From NCBI GenBank assembly GCA_001897835.1, contig MKUN01000025.1:21930-85929 (forward strand): a stretch of 64,000 bases of DNA. The letters run 5' to 3'. Of this stretch, positions 33,720-42,869 are shown piece after piece; position 1 is the stretch's first letter, and each line of letters begins with the position of its first letter. This stretch comes from Bacteroidetes bacterium 46-16 (GTDB lineage: Bacteria; Bacteroidota; Bacteroidia; Chitinophagales; Chitinophagaceae). Made by a program: the position numbers and the translations under genes. The notes below the pieces were generated by a model. It worked only from the letters and a program-made list of their open reading frames with translations, was not told the origin of the DNA and made no database searches.

Positions 33720-36182
33720 TCAATTACCGCTTTTCAATGACAGCCCCAGCCTGCGGGCCATCACGGTGCTGGCACCTGTAGTGATCAGCACGATGCTCAC
33801 GGTACTTATGGGCATCAGTATAGCCGCGATCATCGGGGCCATATGCCCCTGCATAGAGATCGCAAGACCCACGATATTGTATAATATGGATATGCCAAAA
33901 CTGAATGTAATAATATGCTTGCCGTTTGCTGCCAGCTTCAACAGCCTGGGCAACTTGCCGAATTTACGGGCATCGAGTATCGCATCGCAGGAAGGGGTAA
34001 AATTATTGATATCATCCGCCAGGCTTATTCCTACATTGCTTTGTTGCAGCGCCCCGGCATCATTCAGTCCATCACCCATCATCAGCACGCGGTGGCCTCT
34101 TTCCTGTAGTTTACCTATATAGTTCAGCTTGTCTTCCGGCTTTTGTTCAAACAAGAGCTCGCTCCCCGCCCCCAATAGTTCATGCAGCCTGTTCTTTTGC
34201 CTGCTGTTATCACCCGAAAGCAATGACAGCGAGTACCTCTTCTTCAATTCGGGCATTATCCCGGGTATGGCCTCCCGGAATGCCGGTAATATCTCAAAGG
34301 CGGTCACCTCGTCATTTATCCTGATGTACACATTGGCCTTTTCTCCTTTGGTCACCACGCCCGTAAAGCCTGCCGAGCCCACACGTATCCTGTTACCCCC
34401 GGCATAGGCTTCTATGCCTTTACCTTTTATTTCGGTCCATTGCTCCAGTTCACATAGCCCACGTATGCCCAGCCATGCACTTATCGCCTGGCTATAGGGG
34501 TGCCTGCTCGATACCACCATATTATACACCCAGTCTTTTTCGTCTTCACTGAGCTGGTGGCCTGTTGTCGCAAACTCTTCGCTGCCCTGTGTCAGGGTGC
34601 CGGTCTTGTCGAAGACGATATGGTCTATCTTTCCTATCTGCTCTATCACCGTAGCATCGCGCAGGTACAGGCCGTTATTGCTCAGTATGCGCAGCAGGTT
34701 ACCATTGGTATAATTGGCCGATAGCAGCAAGGCACATGGGCAGGCAACGATCAGCATGGCCGATACGCTGGGTAATACCTTTGCAGGGTCATGCATAGCC
34801 CAGTATAGGGCAGTTATCCCAGCCAGTACCAAAAGTATATAAGTAAAATACCGGCTCAGCAGGTGTATGATGCTGTGCTCGCTGTTTTGCACTTCTTTGT
34901 TCCTCCCAAATGCATGGTGATTCCAGAGCGAGGTAAGGTAACTACCGGCTACAGGTTTTATTACCTGCATCCTTACCTGTTCACCGCGCAGTTTGCCACC
35001 TGCATATACCGTATTGCCCGGCAATATGCGTACAGGTTCGCTCTCCCCCGTCACAAAGCTATAATCCACCAGCGCGGTATTATCCAGCAGCACTGAGTCA
35101 GCCGGTATGATCTCGTCATTATATAACTGCACCACATCTTTCTCCTTCAGCTCCTGCAGGCTCCTGCTTTCCAGGCCCTTTAGGGTAACCACATTCACCG
35201 CTATCGGGAAGTAAGCTTTATAATCCCTGTGGAACGATATGGAACTATAAGTGCGGTCCTGTACAATGCGCCCCACCAGCATAAAGAATACGATGCCGCT
35301 CATACTGTCCAGGTAACCTGGTCCTGTACCGGTGCCTATCTCGTATATGCTCCGTGCGTAGGTAATAATGAGCGCCAGCGCTATGGGCGCATCTATATTC
35401 AGCGTCTTTTGCTTCAGCCCTTTCCATGCCGATACAAAGAATTCCGACGCGCTGTAAAAGAACACTGGCACCGACAAAACGAGGTTCAGCACGCGGAATA
35501 GCGTAGCATATTGCTCTTCTATCCCCGTTCCCGGTGCCAGGTATTCCGGGAAGCTCATCATCATGATATTACCGAAACAGAATCCTGCCACACCCAGCTT
35601 ATATATCCTCGCTTTGTTCGTGTATTTGGGCCTGGTTTTGCCTGCATCTTCCAGGCTTATGTATGGCTCATAACCTACGGTAGCAAGTAGTTCCACCACC
35701 TGGCGCAGGCTTATCAGCTCCCTGTTATAGTGTACCCTAAGTTCTTTGGTGGTGAAGTTGAGCCTGCTTTCTGTTATACCCTTATTCAGTTTATGCATAT
35801 GTTCCAGCAGCCACATGCAGGAGCTGCAGTGTACACCGGGAATGTAAAATGTGATGATCACATTCCGGCCATCTGTGAACTTGTAGAGCTTTTGAGCAAT
35901 ATCCTCATTGTCCAGGTAGGCAAACTTATCATTACGCACAGGCTTTATCTGCGATAGCCCGGGGTGCGATTGTATCTTGTAGTAATCGCAGAGCCCGTTC
36001 TCATTCAGTATTTCGTACACCAGCTTACAGCCCTCGCAGCAAAACGTCTTGTCCCCTATATGTATATGATCATTGGCACAGGACACCCCGCAATGGTAAC
36101 ATAATGTCTCCTCCTGAACAGGTTTCGATACAATGATGGTATTCTTACCCTTAGCTGTTTGCATGGATGTTCTTTTGGGCAT
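33720..36182 (-). CDS. ccoI: Heavy-metal (copper) translocating P1B-type ATPase, CcoI/FixI-like
   Basis: An 820-residue copper pump. Residues 28-52 are the ATPase-associated metal-binding domain (CYHCGVSC, CCEGC), and an HMA domain has HCSSC at 118-122. The membrane part carries CPC at 481-483 in IVACPCALLLS, the phosphatase loop TGES is near 379, and the phosphorylated aspartate is in FDKTGTLTQG (Asp525). The hinge GDGLNDAGAL follows. The fused N-terminal cysteine domain and the neighbouring cbb3 genes identify the CcoI branch, which loads copper for CcoN, rather than CopA. It overlaps the preceding gene by 32 bases; an alternative start at 36164 (MQTAKGKN) would reduce that to 14. Confidence 0.92.
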   Translation of the reverse strand: MPKRTSMQTAKGKNTIIVSKPVQEETLCYHCGVSCANDHIHIGDKTFCCEGCKLVYEILNENGLCDYYKIQSHPGLSQIKPVRNDKFAYLDNEDIAQKLYKFTDGRNVIITFYIPGVHCSSCMWLLEHMHKLNKGITESRLNFTTKELRVHYNRELISLRQVVELLATVGYEPYISLEDAGKTRPKYTNKARIYKLGVAGFCFGNIMMMSFPEYLAPGTGIEEQYATLFRVLNLVLSVPVFFYSASEFFVSAWKGLKQKTLNIDAPIALALIITYARSIYEIGTGTGPGYLDSMSGIVFFMLVGRIVQDRTYSSISFHRDYKAYFPIAVNVVTLKGLESRSLQELKEKDVVQLYNDEIIPADSVLLDNTALVDYSFVTGESEPVRILPGNTVYAGGKLRGEQVRMQVIKPVAGSYLTSLWNHHAFGRNKEVQNSEHSIIHLLSRYFTYILLVLAGITALYWAMHDPAKVLPSVSAMLIVACPCALLLSANYTNGNLLRILSNNGLYLRDATVIEQIGKIDHIVFDKTGTLTQGSEEFATTGHQLSEDEKDWVYNMVVSSRHPYSQAISAWLGIRGLCELEQWTEIKGKGIEAYAGGNRIRVGSAGFTGVVTKGEKANVYIRINDEVTAFEILPAFREAIPGIMPELKKRYSLSLLSGDNSRQKNRLHELLGAGSELLFEQKPEDKLNYIGKLQERGHRVLMMGDGLNDAGALQQSNVGISLADDINNFTPSCDAILDARKFGKLPRLLKLAANGKHIITFSFGISILYNIVGLAISMQGHMAPMIAAILMPISTVSIVLITTGASTVMARRLGLSLKSGN

Positions 36183-36699
36183 TCTTTATTTTGGGCAGCA
36201 ATACCTCTTGCTCCAGGTAGTAAAGCTCAGTGAGCATGCTCTCCAGCAGCGATAATTCATTTTGCAGCATTTTACGCTCATATTCATCCGGCACATCCTT
36301 TTCCTGCAGGCTCACCGCCTTTATCTCTTCCAGCGTATTATGTATGTGTGCGTGCGATACCGCCACATCCATCACGATACCCATATGTGCTGTCTTGCAG
36401 CCACCTTTGCAGGCACTGCAATCATGTCCTTCTTTATTCTTTCGTGACAATTCTCCCAGGTAGGGGAACAGGATATCTTTACGATATAGCAGGTATTCCT
36501 TTATTTCAGCCACCACTTTGGTATATGGCAGCAAATGCTCCATTATTGCCGCACCCTTTCCCCTTAGCTTGTTGGCTGCCACCCCGGCACTTTTGCATAA
36601 GCCCTCCATAGTAGTGTAGTATTCTTTATAGAAATGATCGGCAAGTTCCTGCAGTTTGTAATTACGGTATTGTGCAAAAAGCGTGTGGATCATAAACAT
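36151..36699 (-). CDS. Hemerythrin-like helical protein with CxxCxxxC motif, hypothetical
   Basis: A 182-residue, all-helical protein. A longer in-frame start at 36915 would run back across the EXPERA gene and is rejected. ATG 36699 sits seven bases after an exact -7 box. The layout resembles a degenerate hemerythrin or RIC-type four-helix bundle: EYLLYRKDILFPYLGEL, SHAHIHNTLEEI and YLEQEVLLPKI occupy the places of the usual H..E-LFP and H motifs, though several metal-ligand histidines are missing. Residues 94-101 are CSACKGGC, a compact metal- or thiol-type motif. The gene overlaps ccoI by up to 32 bases, so the two are co-translated. A role in metal or redox handling for the oxidase is inferred from position only. 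Confidence 0.6.
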   Translation of the reverse strand: MFMIHTLFAQYRNYKLQELADHFYKEYYTTMEGLCKSAGVAANKLRGKGAAIMEHLLPYTKVVAEIKEYLLYRKDILFPYLGELSRKNKEGHDCSACKGGCKTAHMGIVMDVAVSHAHIHNTLEEIKAVSLQEKDVPDEYERKMLQNELSLLESMLTELYYLEQEVLLPKIKNAQKNIHANS

Positions 36700-36706
36700 C
36701 GTTTTT

Positions 36707-36715
36707 GCAAATGTA
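36707..36715 (-). promoter_or_regulatory. -7 promoter box before the hemerythrin-like gene and ccoI
   Basis: On the minus strand TACATTTGC, an exact TAnnTTTG box, ends seven bases before ATG 36699. It implies an almost leaderless transcript covering this gene and ccoI, and fixes the start codon. Confidence 0.6.
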
Positions 36716-36754
36716 CCCTCAGGGGAAAGGAAGATTAATGACCACCAATAAGTA

Positions 36755-36778
36755 AAAAGGTGATCTTCGTCACCTTTT
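36755..36778. terminator. Bidirectional hairpin after the EXPERA gene
   Basis: A perfect inverted repeat AAAAGGTGA / TCACCTTTT with a six-base TCTTCG loop, five bases after the EXPERA stop at 36783. On the minus strand it ends in a T-run, so it reads as a terminator. It also happens to carry TGA-N6-TCA spacing. Confidence 0.7.
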
Positions 36779-36782
36779 ACCT

Positions 36783-37298
36783 TTATTGCCTTGTCCGGGC
36801 AGCAAAAGGTGTCACAGACCGCCACATCCGGTACAATACCATTATGGGGAATATCAGCCATGCTGCATTGGCCAGCAGCACGCGTTGCAGGTGCGGTGTA
36901 GCATGTTCGCCGCACACCTCTTCAAAGAGAATTATGGTCACATTGGTTATCATTACCGCGGCCCATATAATGCTGCCAAAGCGTATCCAGTTCTTACCTT
37001 TTATATAGGCATATATCGCTACAAGGTAAAAGGGCCCGAAAAAGAGGGCATCTATCCATATTGTTGCACGCCACCATGCAGGCCTCGCCATCAGCACAGG
37101 GTCAAAATTCCGACCGTACCAGTGCACAAGGTCCACCATACTTTCAGGTGGCCATACCGGGTATTGAAAGTTATCCGGGTTCGCGATCACCAACTGCTCT
37201 ATATCCACTATATAAGTGATAAAGCCCAGGTTGATGATAAAAAATATAACAATGGCAATATCAACCGGCCGTTTCGAAAGTGGCAATGATTGAGGCAT
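36783..37298 (-). CDS. EXPERA / emopamil-binding-protein-like membrane protein
   Basis: A 171-residue protein with four membrane helices. The sequence RPVDIAIVIFFIINLGFITY, then YPVWPPESMVDLVHWYG and FGPFYLVAIYAYIKGKNWIR, matches the EXPERA domain found in eukaryotic TM6SF, TMEM97 and emopamil-binding sterol isomerases. Bacterial members have no known reaction. Conserved acidic residues at the helix ends (Asp in RPVD, Asp in WIDALFFGP, Glu in FEEVCGEH) are kept. It is nine bases after acs and ends in a terminator, so it is co-transcribed with acs. A lipid or sterol-like ligand is possible but not inferable from sequence. Confidence 0.78.
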   Translation of the reverse strand: MPQSLPLSKRPVDIAIVIFFIINLGFITYIVDIEQLVIANPDNFQYPVWPPESMVDLVHWYGRNFDPVLMARPAWWRATIWIDALFFGPFYLVAIYAYIKGKNWIRFGSIIWAAVMITNVTIILFEEVCGEHATPHLQRVLLANAAWLIFPIMVLYRMWRSVTPFAARTRQ

Positions 37299-37307
37299 AT
37301 ATATGTT

Positions 37308-39209
37308 TTATACTTTCCCTTCTTTTATATCTTCTACCACCTGTGGGTCCAGCAGCGTAGTCGTATCGCCAAGGTTCTGCATATCGCCTTCCGCTATTTT
37401 GCGCAGTATGCGCCGCATGATCTTGCCACTGCGTGTCTTGGGCAGCCCTTTTACAAATTGTATCTTATCGGGTTTGGCTATAGGACCTATTATACGGCTC
37501 ACGGTCTGTAATATATCCTGCCGCGTTAGCTCATCATCTCCGTGGGTATTGCCATATACTACGTAGGCATATATCCCCTGCCCTTTCAGGTCATGCGGGT
37601 AGCCCACTACTGCGCTCTCCACCACCCCTTCATGCATATTTATAGCATTTTCCACCTCGGCGGTGCCTATCCTGTGACCACTCACATTCAGCACATCGTC
37701 CACGCGGCCCGTTATCCGATAGTTCCCCTCCGCATCCCTGTAGCAGCCGTCACCGGTAAAATAGGTCCCCGGGTAGGCAGTGAAATAGGTAGTCCTGCAC
37801 CGTTCATGGTCGCCATACGTGGTGCGTATGATCGATGGCCAGGGAAATTTGATGCATAGGTTACCGCTCACATCATTACCTTCTATTTCTTCACCCTTTT
37901 CATCCACCAGCATCGGCTGTATACCCGGTAATGGCAGCGTGGCATACGATGGTTTTGCCGGTGTCACTCCTGCCAGGTTCGATATCATGATGCCGCCCGT
38001 CTCTGTTTGCCACCAGGTATCCACTATCGGGCATTTCCCTTTTCCTATGTTCTTGTCAAACCAGTGCCATGCCTCTTCGTTTATCGGTTCACCCACCGAG
38101 CCCAGCACCTTCAGGCTGCCCAGGTCGTGCCCTGCTATGGGCTCCGTACCGTAGGCCATCAGGCTGCGTATCGCTGTAGGGGCCGTGTATAGTATGTTCA
38201 CCTTATACTTATCCACGATATCCCAAAAGCGGCCCGCATCCGGCCATGTCGGTATCCCTTCAAACATCAGCACCGTTGCCCCGGCACACAATGGCCCGTA
38301 CACAATATAACTGTGCCCGGTGATCCAGCCCACATCCGCCGTGCAGAAAAACAGATCCCCAGGTTGATATTGAAATACATTCACAAAAGAATAGGTCGCA
38401 TACACCATATACCCGCCACAGCTATGCACTACGCCCTTGGGTTTTCCTGTTGAGCCCGATGTATATAGTATGAAGAGCGGGTCCTCGGCATCCATAAGCT
38501 CGGCAACGCAGTCCACACCGGCTTTTTCCAGTTCATCCTGCCACCATACGTCCCTGCCTTTTATCATGCTCACCGGTGTTTTGGTATGCAGCAGTACGAT
38601 CACCTTTTTCACAAACGGGCATTGCTCCAGCGCATCATCTATTACGCCTTTCAAAGGTATCTCTTTAGCTCCCCTGTAAGCCCCGTCCGCTGTTATGATA
38701 AATTGCGCCTGCGCATCCTGCAGGCGGTCGGCTATGCTTTTGGCGCTAAAGCCCCCGAAGATCACGGAATGTATCGCACCTACCCGGGCACAGGCCAGCA
38801 AAGCGATGGCCAGCTCCGGCACCATGCCCATATAGATACATACACGGTCTCCTTTGCGAACACCATTGTTTTTAAGCACATTGGCAAAGCGGCATACCTG
38901 CTCATACAGTTCTTTATAAGTAATGGTCCTGCTTTTACCTTTGGGATCATTGGGTTCCCATATTATGGCAGCCTTATCCCCGCCTGCTTCCAGGTGTCGG
39001 TCCAGGCAGTTCTCGCTTATGTTCAGCTTCCCGCCAACGAACCATTTTACATCCGGCGCTTCAAAATTCCACTCCAGCACCTTATCCCATTTCTGCTGCC
39101 ATATAAAGTGAGCGGCTACCTCGGCCCAAAATGCTTCCGGGTCTGCTACACTCTGCTCCCATGCCTGCTTATATGCTTCTGCTGATTTTACCTGGTACGG
39201 ATATGACAT
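37308..39209 (-). CDS. acs: Acetate-CoA ligase (acetyl-CoA synthetase)
   Basis: A 633-residue ANL enzyme that activates acetate to acetyl-CoA via acetyl-AMP. The N-terminal ACAS domain (WNFEAPDVKWFVGGKLN), phosphate loop YTSGSTGKPKGVVH, substrate region WWQTETGGIM and hinge GRVDDVLNVSGHRIGTAEVE are complete. The acetylation-regulated catalytic lysine lies in PKTRSGKIMRRILRKIA. Length is typical. A weak TAGATTTA sequence about 35 bases upstream may be its -7 box. It is probably the first gene of a two-gene unit with the EXPERA protein. Confidence 0.96.
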   Translation of the reverse strand: MSYPYQVKSAEAYKQAWEQSVADPEAFWAEVAAHFIWQQKWDKVLEWNFEAPDVKWFVGGKLNISENCLDRHLEAGGDKAAIIWEPNDPKGKSRTITYKELYEQVCRFANVLKNNGVRKGDRVCIYMGMVPELAIALLACARVGAIHSVIFGGFSAKSIADRLQDAQAQFIITADGAYRGAKEIPLKGVIDDALEQCPFVKKVIVLLHTKTPVSMIKGRDVWWQDELEKAGVDCVAELMDAEDPLFILYTSGSTGKPKGVVHSCGGYMVYATYSFVNVFQYQPGDLFFCTADVGWITGHSYIVYGPLCAGATVLMFEGIPTWPDAGRFWDIVDKYKVNILYTAPTAIRSLMAYGTEPIAGHDLGSLKVLGSVGEPINEEAWHWFDKNIGKGKCPIVDTWWQTETGGIMISNLAGVTPAKPSYATLPLPGIQPMLVDEKGEEIEGNDVSGNLCIKFPWPSIIRTTYGDHERCRTTYFTAYPGTYFTGDGCYRDAEGNYRITGRVDDVLNVSGHRIGTAEVENAINMHEGVVESAVVGYPHDLKGQGIYAYVVYGNTHGDDELTRQDILQTVSRIIGPIAKPDKIQFVKGLPKTRSGKIMRRILRKIAEGDMQNLGDTTTLLDPQVVEDIKEGKV

Positions 39210-39326
39210 AATATTTTCAATTAATGTTGGCTATAGTAAATCTACGAATTGATAGAGAGAAAAAATAACTGGCACGTCCGGCTGCTAATTAACGCAAAGC
39301 CCCGCTAAACATAACCCGTGATTAAA

Positions 39327-39334
39327 TATATTTG
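39327..39334 (+). promoter_or_regulatory. -7 promoter box of the small hypothetical gene at 39391
   Basis: TATATTTG matches TAnnTTTG and lies 56 bases before the ATG at 39391. It supports that short gene being real. Confidence 0.45.
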
Positions 39335-39390
39335 TGCCATACAACCACAACGATAAGGGTTGTTAAGTCATTCAAAAAGCAACCCGGTAA

Positions 39391-39642
39391 ATGGATCCGA
39401 TAAAACTCGACGGAAATATCTTTTTCAAGATACGCTTTAATACCATGCACGCCGATACCAACCTGTATTGGCGCATTATCATTAACGATGAAGAATACCT
39501 TGCAGCAACACTCAATTGCCGGGTCAATACTTTTTCCGATGAATCATTCGACAAAAATGCCAATACCACTAAATGGCATATTGCCGGTATTTGCAGGCAT
39601 TTTCATCTCGACGAAGACGGCAATGCTTCCTTCAGCGATTAA
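39391..39642 (+). CDS. Small hypothetical protein
   Basis: An 83-residue soluble protein, not recognised. It has alternating strands (GNIFFKIRFNTMHADTNLYW, DEEYLAATLNCRVNTFSDE) and ends in HLDEDGNASFSD. There is a promoter box 56 bases upstream and codon use like that of neighbouring genes. No signal peptide. It is convergent with the broken surface protein gene, ending 38 bases from that stop. Its composition suggests a small beta-rich cytosolic protein. Confidence 0.6.
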   Translation: MDPIKLDGNIFFKIRFNTMHADTNLYWRIIINDEEYLAATLNCRVNTFSDESFDKNANTTKWHIAGICRHFHLDEDGNASFSD

Positions 39643-39680
39643 GTGCAGGGCAAGCTCACCGGCCCTAAGCTGATGCGCCC

Positions 39681-41651
39681 TTATCGTATCAATATGATCG
39701 AACCCTTGTACTGGTAGCTTGTCAGCTGGTCTGTGGTGACGTGTGCATAATAGTAATAAACACCGGCATCCAGTTGCACGCCATTATAAGTACCGTCCCA
39801 CTTATTGTTCAGGCTTTCCGTGCTGAAAACCCGGTTGCCCCAGCGGTCATACACCATCAGCTCATACTCCCTTACACCGCAGTTTATCCCCATCCCGAAA
39901 TAGTCATTCTTTCCGTCATTATTGGGGCTAAAGGCATCTGGCAGTATCACGGCACAGGGGCATTCAGCGGTCTTCACATGTATTGTTGCCGTATCGCTGC
40001 ATACGCCCTGGGTCACCACTACATAGTACGAGCCGTTCTTCGTGGCTACAAAGGTCCTGTCGGTACTGCCGTCCTGCCATAAGTATGCATTCCCGCTACC
40101 TGCATCCAGTATCGTGCTTTCGCCGTGGCAGGCTATCAGGCCATCTTTTGCATCCAGCACCACCACGCTTTGCCTTATCCTTATATCATCGGCAATGCTG
40201 CATGGCCCCACATGTACCCGCACGCTATAGTCACCGCCTTTGGTCACGGTATATGTCGCATTGCTCGAGCTATCCTGCCACTGGTAGGTAGCATCAGGAT
40301 AAATGGAGGTCGCATCCAGCAACATGGTCTTGCCCTCGCAAATACTGGTATCGTTCCCCAGGTCTACGCCAAGATCGTTGATAAAATTCACATGGAAAGT
40401 GTCTATCCCTGTAGCGCACTCATTTTGCATGTACACATATTTCGATCCCGTAGTGCTGAATAAGGTCGATTGATTCGTACCGCCGTCACTCCATAAGTAA
40501 CTCACATATCCGCCGGGGGCATATATGCTTACCTGGCTGCTGAAGCACACCGTAGTGTCATTACTCAGTATATTGGTATCGCGCACCTGCGCTGTTACGG
40601 TAAAGGTATCTATGATCAGGTCGCACAGTTTCTGTGCATATACCCATTTTATACCTGGACCGTTAAAGGCATTGCTTTGTTGTGTTGTCCCGTCGTTCCA
40701 CAAGTAGTAGGTATAGCCCGGCGGGCCCGTCACATTCACCGTGGTCACATGATCAAAGCATACCGTCGTGTCTTTACCGAACATTGCAGTTGAATCCTGC
40801 GGGATATTCGTCGCTGTAAAATGTATAGTATCTATCAGCAGGCCGCACCCGTTCTGAGCCTGCACCCATTTGGTAGTGCTGCTGAAGAAGGTATCCGTTT
40901 GCAGCGTTATGCCATCGCTCCATAAGTAGCTGGTATAGCCGCCGGGCGCCGTTATCGGTATAGCGCTATACGCTACGCAGTGTATGGTATCCATGCTGGC
41001 TGTCGTAGTGTCCAGTTTGGCATGCACTTTAAAGGTATCCGTTAGCACACTGCATGCACTGGTATCGTTTACCAGCACCCACTTGCTGCCGGGGCTGCCT
41101 ATGGTATCCTGCTGCACGGTAAAGCCGTCACTCCATATATACGAATCTCCCGCCGGTGCCGTTAGTATCGGTGCCGTTAGTACAAAACATGCGGAGGTAT
41201 CCGTCACGATACTGTTTATTGCAGCCGGCGTTTCGGTCACATGAAAGGTATCTATACGTACCGTGCAGAACTGTGCCGAAGTAACCCATTTGGTACCGGC
41301 AGTTCCCGCTGTATCCGTTTGTCCTGTATTACCATCGCTCCATACATAGTCGGTATAGCCATTGGGCGCAGTAAGCGTCATCGGTTTAAAATACAGGCAG
41401 CCCGCAGTGTCCCTCGAGTGGTAGGTAGTAGTTTCCATCGAATTGGGTATCACGGCATTCCCCAAAAAATATTGCACACCGGTGCTGAATACATTGGTCT
41501 GTAAATTACAGGCCGGCCCGGCAAGGTTAGGATTATTGATCACCGATATGTTGCCGAAGTAGGCAATGTATATCTTGTTATCCGGCCCTATGCGCAGCCC
41601 GTTAAAGTGTTGGCTGGCTATTACGGTCTTCGAGTTTTTTACCGCCTGCAC
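39681..41651 (-). pseudogene. Gliding-motility (CHU_C) surface protein, 3' part of a frameshifted gene
   Basis: This is the downstream 650 or so residues of one large protein whose N-terminal part is the adjacent 41639-42553 frame. It carries seven tandem modules of about 70 residues, the first five with the pattern YLWSDG-T-Q-D then KWV then C then DTFHVT, all Ig/PKD-like surface repeats. The last about 90 residues are the CHU_C type B T9SS sorting domain (LPDAFSPNNDGKNDYF, YDRWGNRVFST, VYYYYAHV, ending GSIILIR). The in-frame ATG at 41651 is an artefact of the break, not a real start. Removing one 29-bp copy of the duplication at 41658-41715 restores a single frame reading LSLLPDVQAVKNSK across the junction. 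Confidence 0.85.
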
Positions 41652-42553
41652 ATCCGGCAGCAGCGACAGGTCATATTGATACAGGGCAGCAGCGACAGGT
41701 CATATTGATACAGGGCGGCAGGGTTACCCGAATAGGTAGGAACATACAACTTGCTCCCATCAGGCGAGTAGCTAACCCCGTATGCCCTGATAGTATCCAG
41801 GTCTATAGCATTGCTCACCACACCGGTGGTATTGTTGAACGAGTGCAGTTCCACCACCCAGGGGTTCTCATAATTCACAAGCGCTATATTACTGTCATTG
41901 GGCGATATCTTCATTTCGCCCCTCGTGTAGCCGTTAGTTATATTGCAAAAACCCGATGTTGAAACGATGGGGGTAACATCCAGCCCGCTGGCGTCTATTT
42001 TAAATGCGTGGAACTCAGGGTTGGTATAATGATGCACGATCAGCCAGGTATAACATCCTGCCCCGCGGGCCACCACCATTTTTTCTTCCACATCATCATC
42101 CAGCAGTATATTCTTCTGGCCCACCACCACATCACCCAGCCCCCCGTTCAGGGTCATGTCTATGATCGAATAATGCAGCGAGTTGGTATGTTGCGCAATA
42201 TCCGTCATCGTGAACAGGTAATACTGGTTAGGGTTGCTGTTCGATTGCACAATAGCCGCCCCCATAGTACTGCTTGAGTTACCGATAAGGCCACTGCCGT
42301 TGGGCATCACATTATTATTACGGTCAAATACGGTAGAGGTACTGGTGTAAAAGATCAGGCTGCCGCTCGCATCGCATATCGAGGTACAGCCTTCAAAGGC
42401 GTCCATTGCCGAAGGATAGAGCACAGGAGGGCCTGCATTAAAATCAAGGCCCGTATTGGTGCCGAAACACCAGATATTATTTTCGCCTTGTCCGTAAGAA
42501 ACTAGGGTACTGCAGAGGAGGAATAATAAGAGGATGGTGGTAGATGTCTTCAT
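41639..42553 (-). pseudogene. Gliding-motility (CHU_C) surface protein, 5' part of a frameshifted gene
   Basis: The N-terminal 304 residues of the broken surface protein. Started at 42553 it begins with a Sec signal peptide (MKTSTTILLLFLLCSTLVS, cleaved near YGQ); the ATG at 42580 adds only MVLLIYIYI. The mature part reads GENNIWCFGTNTGLDF and continues as a beta-propeller-like domain (SDGSK-type repeats such as YSPDGSKLYVPTYSGN). Related proteins carry this before the CHU_C repeats. The frame fails at a 29-bp tandem duplication and ends in out-of-frame CINMTCRCCRMCRR. As the window stands the product would be secreted but would lack a sorting domain. Confidence 0.85.
41658..41715. repeat. 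Exact 29-bp tandem duplication causing the frameshift
   Basis: The 29-bp unit starting CAGCAGCGACAGG and ending TTGATACAGGG occurs at 41658-41686 and again, identical, at 41687-41715. Because 29 is not a multiple of three, the second copy throws the gene out of frame. Confidence 0.97.
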
Positions 42554-42811
42554 AATATAAATATATATTAATAAGACCAAATAAAAAAAACAATATGCTC
42601 ATATCGCGCTTATAATTATCCGCATAGTGCTTAACGCACCAGCGTCATATTACCCTTATATAATAATACACCTTGTGCCCTATATCGGTGCAAGTATATA
42701 GCCGGGTCTTCTGTTTATCATTTTGTATCCTCCTCTATAAGGTAAAATGTGGATATCATCATTTGCCATTAACAAAACCCCGCCCGACCTTTGCACAATA
42801 ATTGACATTTT

Positions 42812-42847
42812 ATGAACCTTATCAAACTATACGATACGCCGACATAG
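42812..42847 (+). other. Eleven-codon open frame after a promoter-like box
   Basis: ATG at 42812 reads MNLIKLYDTPT and stops at TAG (42845). It follows GACCTTTGC (42786-42794), a near match to the -7 box. It could be a leader peptide or the remnant 5' end of a gene displaced by the repeat array. The rest of 42581-42811 shows no gene, structured RNA or repeat. Confidence 0.25.
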
Positions 42848-42869
42848 CAACAAGGCACAATAAGCCACG

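Noticed and set aside
36755..36778. Second TGA-N6-TCA palindrome, considered as a Crp/Fnr operator for the hemerythrin-like gene and ccoI
   Set aside because: It has long A/T-flanked arms, sits five bases after the EXPERA stop and ends in a T-run, so a terminator explains it better.
36700..36915. Longer start of the hemerythrin-like gene at 36915
   Set aside because: It would overlap the EXPERA gene by over 130 bases and lies upstream of the promoter box at 36707-36715.
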